Below the pieces are notes generated by a model. The model was given only the letters and a program-made list of their open reading frames with translations, had not been told where the DNA came from and ran no database searches. From assembly GCF_030406605.1 (NCBI RefSeq), contig NZ_CP129104.1:2865830-2929829 (forward strand): a stretch of DNA of 64,000 nt, written 5' to 3'. Each line of letters starts with the position of its first letter. Within the stretch, counting starts at the first letter, position 1. Source of the stretch: Curtobacterium sp. 458. GTDB lineage: Bacteria; Actinomycetota; Actinomycetes; Actinomycetales; Microbacteriaceae. This document shows positions 60,310 through 64,000 of this stretch, piece by piece. The translations under genes and the position numbers were made by a program.

Positions 60310-61127
60310 CAGTGCACCACCTGGTACGACTCGATGAGCGACTTGATGATGAGTCCCCAGCCGTCGACGAGCACGAACAGCAGGATCTTGAACGGCAGCG
60401 AGATCATCACCGGCGGGAGCATCATCATGCCCATCGACATGAGCGCGGCGGAGACGACGAGGTCGATGACGAGGAACGGGATGAAGATGACGAACCCGAT
60501 GATGAACGCGCTCCGCAGCTCGGAGATGATGAACGCCGGGATCACCGTCGTCATCGGCACGTCGGACAGGTCCTTCGGGTTCGCCTGACCGGCTGCGCGG
60601 GTGATGAGCGCGACGTCCTCCTCGCGCGTCTGGTGCAGCATGAAGGTCCGCAGCGGCTTCGTCCCGACCTCGACCGCCTGGTTGAAGTCGAGGTGCCCCG
60701 CGAGGTACGGCTGGAGCGCGTCGTCGTTGATGTGCCCGATGACCGGCGCCATCACGAACAGCGACAGGAAGAGGGCGAGGCCGGCGAGCACCTGGTTCGG
60801 CGGGATCGACTGGAGTGCGAGGGCGTTCCTGGTCATCGCGAGGACGACGAAGATCTTCGTGAACGACGTCATCATGAGCATGAGGGCCGGTGCGACGCTG
60901 AGCAGCGTGATGCCGATGAGCGTCACGACGGCCGAGGACGGCGTGCCGTCCGGGCCGTTCACGCTGACGCTGAAGTCGCCCGTCGCGGGCGGGGTCGGGG
61001 TCGCCGGCGCGGTCGGCTGGACGACGGCGGCGTGCGCGCCGGACGCGGTGAGCAGGAGGAAGCCGGCGACCATCGCCAGCCCGAGCAGGACGAGGGCGAT
61101 CAGTCGACCGGACCGCAGGGCGGTCAC
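60309..61127 (-). CDS. fliP: flagellar export protein FliP
   Basis: Membrane protein of 272 residues with an N-terminal signal-like helix (IALVLLGLAMVAGFLLLTAS), then the mature pore protein: TLLSVAPALMLMMTSFTKIF, VLAMTRNALALQSIPPNQVL, PLRTFMLHQTREEDVALI and SAALMSMGMMMLPPVMISLP, all classic for FliP. GTG start overlapping the fliO stop. Confidence 0.96.
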   Translation of the reverse strand: MTALRSGRLIALVLLGLAMVAGFLLLTASGAHAAVVQPTAPATPTPPATGDFSVSVNGPDGTPSSAVVTLIGITLLSVAPALMLMMTSFTKIFVVLAMTRNALALQSIPPNQVLAGLALFLSLFVMAPVIGHINDDALQPYLAGHLDFNQAVEVGTKPLRTFMLHQTREEDVALITRAAGQANPKDLSDVPMTTVIPAFIISELRSAFIIGFVIFIPFLVIDLVVSAALMSMGMMMLPPVMISLPFKILLFVLVDGWGLIIKSLIESYQVVH

Positions 61128-61654
61128 CCGGCTCGCCGGTTCTTCAGGGCCGCGGCGGCCTGCCGCCAGGTGTCCGCGGACAGGATCGAGCCCTGCAGCT
61201 GCGCGGCGGTCGGGACCACGGCGCGCTGCGGGCGCCGGTTGCGCGGGCGCATCGGCAGGTCGGCAGGGAGGCGCGGGTCGGCCCCGCCCTGCTGCTCGAG
61301 TTCACGACGGAACACGTCGGCCGACGGGGTCGGGGTCGTGTCCCGCCCTGTGGGCAGGACGACGGGTCCGGTGACGATGGTCAGTTCCGGAGCGGGCGCG
61401 GCACCGCTCGTGAGGAGCGACACCCCGTGCTCGGTGACCCCGAGCACGAGCCGCTCCCCCTCGACGTCGACGACGACCACGCTCGCCTTGCCGCCGATGC
61501 CCTGACGACCGACGACCTCGACCGACGCGGCACGGCGGCCGTGGGCCTTCCCGCCCACGAGCTTCTTCCGGCTGACGCGGTGCAGCACCCACATGAGGGC
61601 GAGCACCACGCCGAGCGAGAGCGCGACGCGGAGGACGATGACCGCGGTGTCCAC
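61124..61654 (-). CDS. fliO: flagellar biosynthesis protein FliO
   Basis: Protein of 176 residues with one N-terminal membrane helix (VIVLRVALSLGVVLALMWVL) and a cytoplasmic part with VEVVGRQGIGGKASVVVVDV and ERLVLGVTEHGVSLL, the usual FliO pattern. It helps FliP assemble. The C-terminal 80 residues are poorly conserved and Arg/Pro-rich. GTG start, two bases after the fliN stop. Confidence 0.9.
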   Translation of the reverse strand: MDTAVIVLRVALSLGVVLALMWVLHRVSRKKLVGGKAHGRRAASVEVVGRQGIGGKASVVVVDVEGERLVLGVTEHGVSLLTSGAAPAPELTIVTGPVVLPTGRDTTPTPSADVFRRELEQQGGADPRLPADLPMRPRNRRPQRAVVPTAAQLQGSILSADTWRQAAAALKNRRAG

Positions 61655-61656
61655 GC

Positions 61657-62367
61657 TCAGACCGTCTCGGCGACGTCGAGGATCTTCGTGATGCGCACGG
61701 CGTAGTCCTGGTCGACGACGACGACCTCGCCGTGCGCGATGAGGCGGCCGTTCAGCAGGACGTCGGCGGGCGCGCCGGCGCTGCGGTCGAGCTCGACGAC
61801 GGCGCCGGGCTCCATGCCGAGGACGTCGCGGACGGACATCCGCGTGCGGCCGATCTCGACGGTGAGGGTCATCTCGACGTTGTTGATCCGGCCGAGGTTC
61901 CCGACCGGCGCCGTGGCGGTGGGCACGTGCGACGCCGACACGGTGCCGTTCTCGCGCACCCGGATGCCGAACCAACCACCGGGCACGCCACCAGCGGTCA
62001 GCTCGAACACGGCGGTCTCGGGGTCCGCGAGGAGCGCTGCGCCGGACTCGAGCCGCGCGTCGCCGAGCACCCCGATGCCGAGGACCGACGCCGCCGCCTC
62101 GAGCGAGGGGCGCAACACGTCGGTGACGTCGACGATCCCGTGCTCGGTACCACCCGCCGCCGTGACGGCCGCGAGGTCGGTGAGGACGAGCACGAGATCG
62201 GCCGACAGGCCGCCGACGAAGGACGCGACCACCCCGGTGGCCGCCGCTTCGAGCGCGGCCGGTGTCGCGCCTCCCGGCTGTGCCACCGCGCTGAGCGGCG
62301 CCGCCGTCGGCAGGGCGACCACGAGGGCGTCGGCTGCGGTGGCGTGGAGGGTGGTGGTGGCGGTCAT
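61657..62367 (-). CDS. fliN: flagellar motor switch protein FliN
   Basis: Protein of 236 residues, longer than enterobacterial FliN (137). The C-terminal 85 residues are the SpoA/surface-presentation domain (INNVEMTLTVEIGRTRMSVR, DVLGMEPGAVVELDRSAGAP, LIAHGEVVVVDQDYAVRITK). The N-terminal 150 residues are an Ala/Val-rich domain that may be CheC-like as in FliY, but the phosphatase motif is not visible. ATG overlapping the fliM stop. Confidence 0.92.
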   Translation of the reverse strand: MTATTTLHATAADALVVALPTAAPLSAVAQPGGATPAALEAAATGVVASFVGGLSADLVLVLTDLAAVTAAGGTEHGIVDVTDVLRPSLEAAASVLGIGVLGDARLESGAALLADPETAVFELTAGGVPGGWFGIRVRENGTVSASHVPTATAPVGNLGRINNVEMTLTVEIGRTRMSVRDVLGMEPGAVVELDRSAGAPADVLLNGRLIAHGEVVVVDQDYAVRITKILDVAETV

Positions 62368-63344
62368 GCGGAGGGCTCCGTAGCTGCGGTGGTGGTGACG
62401 ACGATGCCGGCGAGGCGCGACCCGTTCGCGCCGACGGCCGCGGTGCCGACGGGTTCGCCGTCGACCGCGATGGTGAGGGGACGGTGCTGCGGGTGCGGCA
62501 GCGGCAGGACGTCGCCGACGGCGAGGCCGAGGACCTGTGCCGGCAGCACCGTCGCCGGCGCGAAGCGCAGCGCGACGCCGACCGGCACGTTCGCCAGCTG
62601 TTCGTCGAGCAGGTGGCGGGCCTCGGCGGCGGAGACGTGCGTCGCGGTCTCGCCGAGCTGCGGCAGGACCGCCTCGGCCGGGAGCGCGAGCGTCCCCGGC
62701 GCGACGCGGTCGCCGACGCGGATCTCGAAGGAGGCGACGATCATCAGGTCGCCCTTCTGTGCGGCCTGCGCGAACTGCGAGTTGAACTGGAACCCACCGG
62801 CGGTCACGTCGTGGACGAGGAGCCCGCCGAACGAGTAGCGGAGGTCGTCGAGGGCGTCCTCGACGATCTTGCGGACGAGTGCCTGCTCGATCGGGGTGAA
62901 CGTGCGTTCGGGCGTCGGGAGCGGCTTGGACGCGCCGAGGGCGTGCGACACCCAGGTCAGCGCGGCGTCGAGCGGGACCTGGAGCACGCCCTTCGGCACC
63001 ACGTCGGCGATCGGGAGCAGGACCATGCCGGTGAGCGCGGGCAGCGATGCGGCGTACTCGTCGTAGGTCTTCAGCTGGACCGACTCGCACGTGACCTGGC
63101 TGACGGCGCGCACCTTCGCGGTGAGCTGGGTGCCCCACTGCCGGGCGAAGGTCTCGAAGGCGAGCTCGAGCACCCGCGCGTGCTCCCGGGCGAGGGTGGA
63201 CGGGCGGGCGAAGTCGTACACGTCGACGGGTGCGTCGGCGGACGGGCCCGTCGCCGCGTCGGTCCGCGCGGGCACGCCGGACGTCGACGGCGGTGCTGCG
63301 GCGGTCTCGATCACGGGTGCGTCTATCGGTCCGCTGTGGACCAC
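62364..63344 (-). CDS. fliM: flagellar motor switch protein FliM
   Basis: Protein of 326 residues. The middle domain contains YDFARPSTLAREHARVLELA and FETFARQWGTQLTAKVRAVS, typical of FliM, and LVRKIVEDALDDLRYSFGGL. A SpoA domain closes the C-terminus (VLPAQVLGLAVGDVLPLPHP). The EIDALL motif that binds phosphorylated CheY is not obvious in the N-terminal 40 residues (Ala/Pro-rich). GTG start; a hairpin lies between the motB stop and this start. Confidence 0.93.
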   Translation of the reverse strand: MVHSGPIDAPVIETAAAPPSTSGVPARTDAATGPSADAPVDVYDFARPSTLAREHARVLELAFETFARQWGTQLTAKVRAVSQVTCESVQLKTYDEYAASLPALTGMVLLPIADVVPKGVLQVPLDAALTWVSHALGASKPLPTPERTFTPIEQALVRKIVEDALDDLRYSFGGLLVHDVTAGGFQFNSQFAQAAQKGDLMIVASFEIRVGDRVAPGTLALPAEAVLPQLGETATHVSAAEARHLLDEQLANVPVGVALRFAPATVLPAQVLGLAVGDVLPLPHPQHRPLTIAVDGEPVGTAAVGANGSRLAGIVVTTTAATEPSA

Positions 63345-63368
63345 CCGTCAGCGCTGTGCCCCCTTCTG

Positions 63369-63391
63369 GGGCGGCGGCGTCGTCGCCGCCC
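63369..63391 (-). promoter_or_regulatory. GC-rich stem-loop between motB and fliM
   Basis: GGGCGGCG and CGCCGCCC pair within the 57-base gap between the motB stop and the fliM start on the minus strand. It is the widest gap in this otherwise overlapping operon and could be an mRNA-processing or attenuation element. Confidence 0.4.
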
Positions 63392-63401
63392 GGTCTGCGC
63401 C

Positions 63402-64000
63402 CTACCCGTGCGTCACGCCCTTCGCGGTGTCCTGGGCCGCGGCGAGGGCGGGCATCAGCGCGCTGACGTCCTGGTCCTGGTTCGACAGCACCACGATGTC
63501 GACCCGCCGGTTCAGGGTGAGCGCCTGATCGGAGTCGCCCTCCGCGAGCGGCCGGCTCGACCCGAAGCCGACGCTCTGCACGTGGGCCGCCGGCATCCCG
63601 CCCCGCTCGACGAGGTCCCGCAGCACCCCGGTGGCCCGCGCGGCGCTCAGCTCCCAGTTCGTGGCGTAGGGCGCCGTCGAGTTCCGCTGGTCGGCGTGGC
63701 CCTCGACGCTGACGTCGTGGTCGCTCGTCTTGAGCACCGGCGCGATCGCGTCCATGATCCGCTTCGCCTGGTCGGACAGGTCGGCGCTGTTCGTGGCGAA
63801 GTAGGTCTCGCTGCCGACGAGCCGCACGGTGAGTCCGCGGGCGTCGACCGTGAACTGCACGTTCGCGGTCTGGCCCGCCTTCCGCAGGTTCGCCTTGATC
63901 GCGCGCTCGATGCCCTGGAGGTCGTCGAGCTCCTGCTTCGCGGCGTCGACGTCGGCCTTCGACGCCGTCTTCGGCACCGCGGTGCTCGTCGGGTCGGCCG
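63402..64000 (-). CDS. motB: flagellar stator protein MotB, C-terminal part (cut by window edge)
   Basis: About 199 residues of the C-terminal part are visible; the membrane helix and start lie beyond position 64000. The OmpA-type peptidoglycan-binding domain shows VRLVGSETYFATNSADLSDQ, SVEGHADQRNSTAPYATNWE and VGFGSSRPL, which bind diaminopimelate-type peptidoglycan stems. The GTG at 63977 is unlikely to be the true start because MotB needs an N-terminal anchor helix. Confidence 0.9.
   Translation of the reverse strand, partial: ADPTSTAVPKTASKADVDAAKQELDDLQGIERAIKANLRKAGQTANVQFTVDARGLTVRLVGSETYFATNSADLSDQAKRIMDAIAPVLKTSDHDVSVEGHADQRNSTAPYATNWELSAARATGVLRDLVERGGMPAAHVQSVGFGSSRPLAEGDSDQALTLNRRVDIVVLSNQDQDVSALMPALAAAQDTAKGVTHG

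Overview
This is a very GC-rich (about 70% by eye) bacterial window with short gaps, GTG starts, many 4-bp stop/start overlaps, actinobacterial-type tRNAs without encoded CCA, a class E-like sortase signal and a complete flagellar export operon. Together this points to a motile member of the Microbacteriaceae. Curtobacterium is my best guess, from overall gene content and not from any search. No phage, IS element, integrase, rRNA or CRISPR array was seen.

Layout. 1-6054: end of an MFS exporter, a wall-anchored repeat protein, a NUDIX hydrolase, a tandem universal stress protein, an SGNH esterase and a PRC-barrel protein. 6102-19101: a sugar cluster with heptose activation enzymes (GmhA, GmhB and two separate HldE-type kinase/nucleotidyltransferase fusions), three GT9 and three other glycosyltransferases, an SDR and an aldehyde dehydrogenase. 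It looks able to make nucleotide-activated heptose and build a heptose-containing surface glycan in a Gram-positive cell. 19180-20862: a secreted alkaline phosphatase with a candidate 11-bp-phased PHO box. 20990-29491: a SIP-domain protein, then a tightly overlapping operon on the minus strand: peptide-type ABC importer (lipoprotein, two permeases, fused double ATPase), a CocE-type hydrolase and a TetR regulator. A palindrome overlaps the predicted -10 box of this operon. 29704-31351: sulfite-oxidase-like molybdoenzyme, flavin reductase and a small CxxC protein.

31640-42583: two identical tRNA-Gly genes in the same orientation enclose about 10.8 kb of secreted carbohydrate-active proteins (GH16, GH20, GH43), a PAP2 phosphatase, small membrane proteins and a large secreted Ig/FN3 protein. 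A tRNA-Gly/Cys/Val operon on the minus strand and a tRNA-Val on the plus strand follow.

43013-48707: three genes of a Wadjet/MksBEF-type SMC system (JetA, JetB, JetC), with no JetD nuclease in the window. They are followed at once by three tandem copies of a roughly 154-bp unit full of short inverted motifs. 49189-54805: small proteins (one a 35-residue membrane peptide), a POT peptide transporter, an acyl-CoA oxidase, and a SatD-like/membrane protein pair preceded by twin 18-bp palindromes. 54822-64000: a flagellar operon on the minus strand, motB-fliM-fliN-fliO-fliP-fliQ-fliR-flhB-flhA, an FlhF-like protein lacking a recognisable P-loop, and csrA.

Two signals recur. One is a palindromic element built on GGACGGGAGGC...GCCTCCCGTCC at gene ends. 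The other is a set of apparently leaderless genes whose -10 hexamer ends exactly six bases before the start codon.
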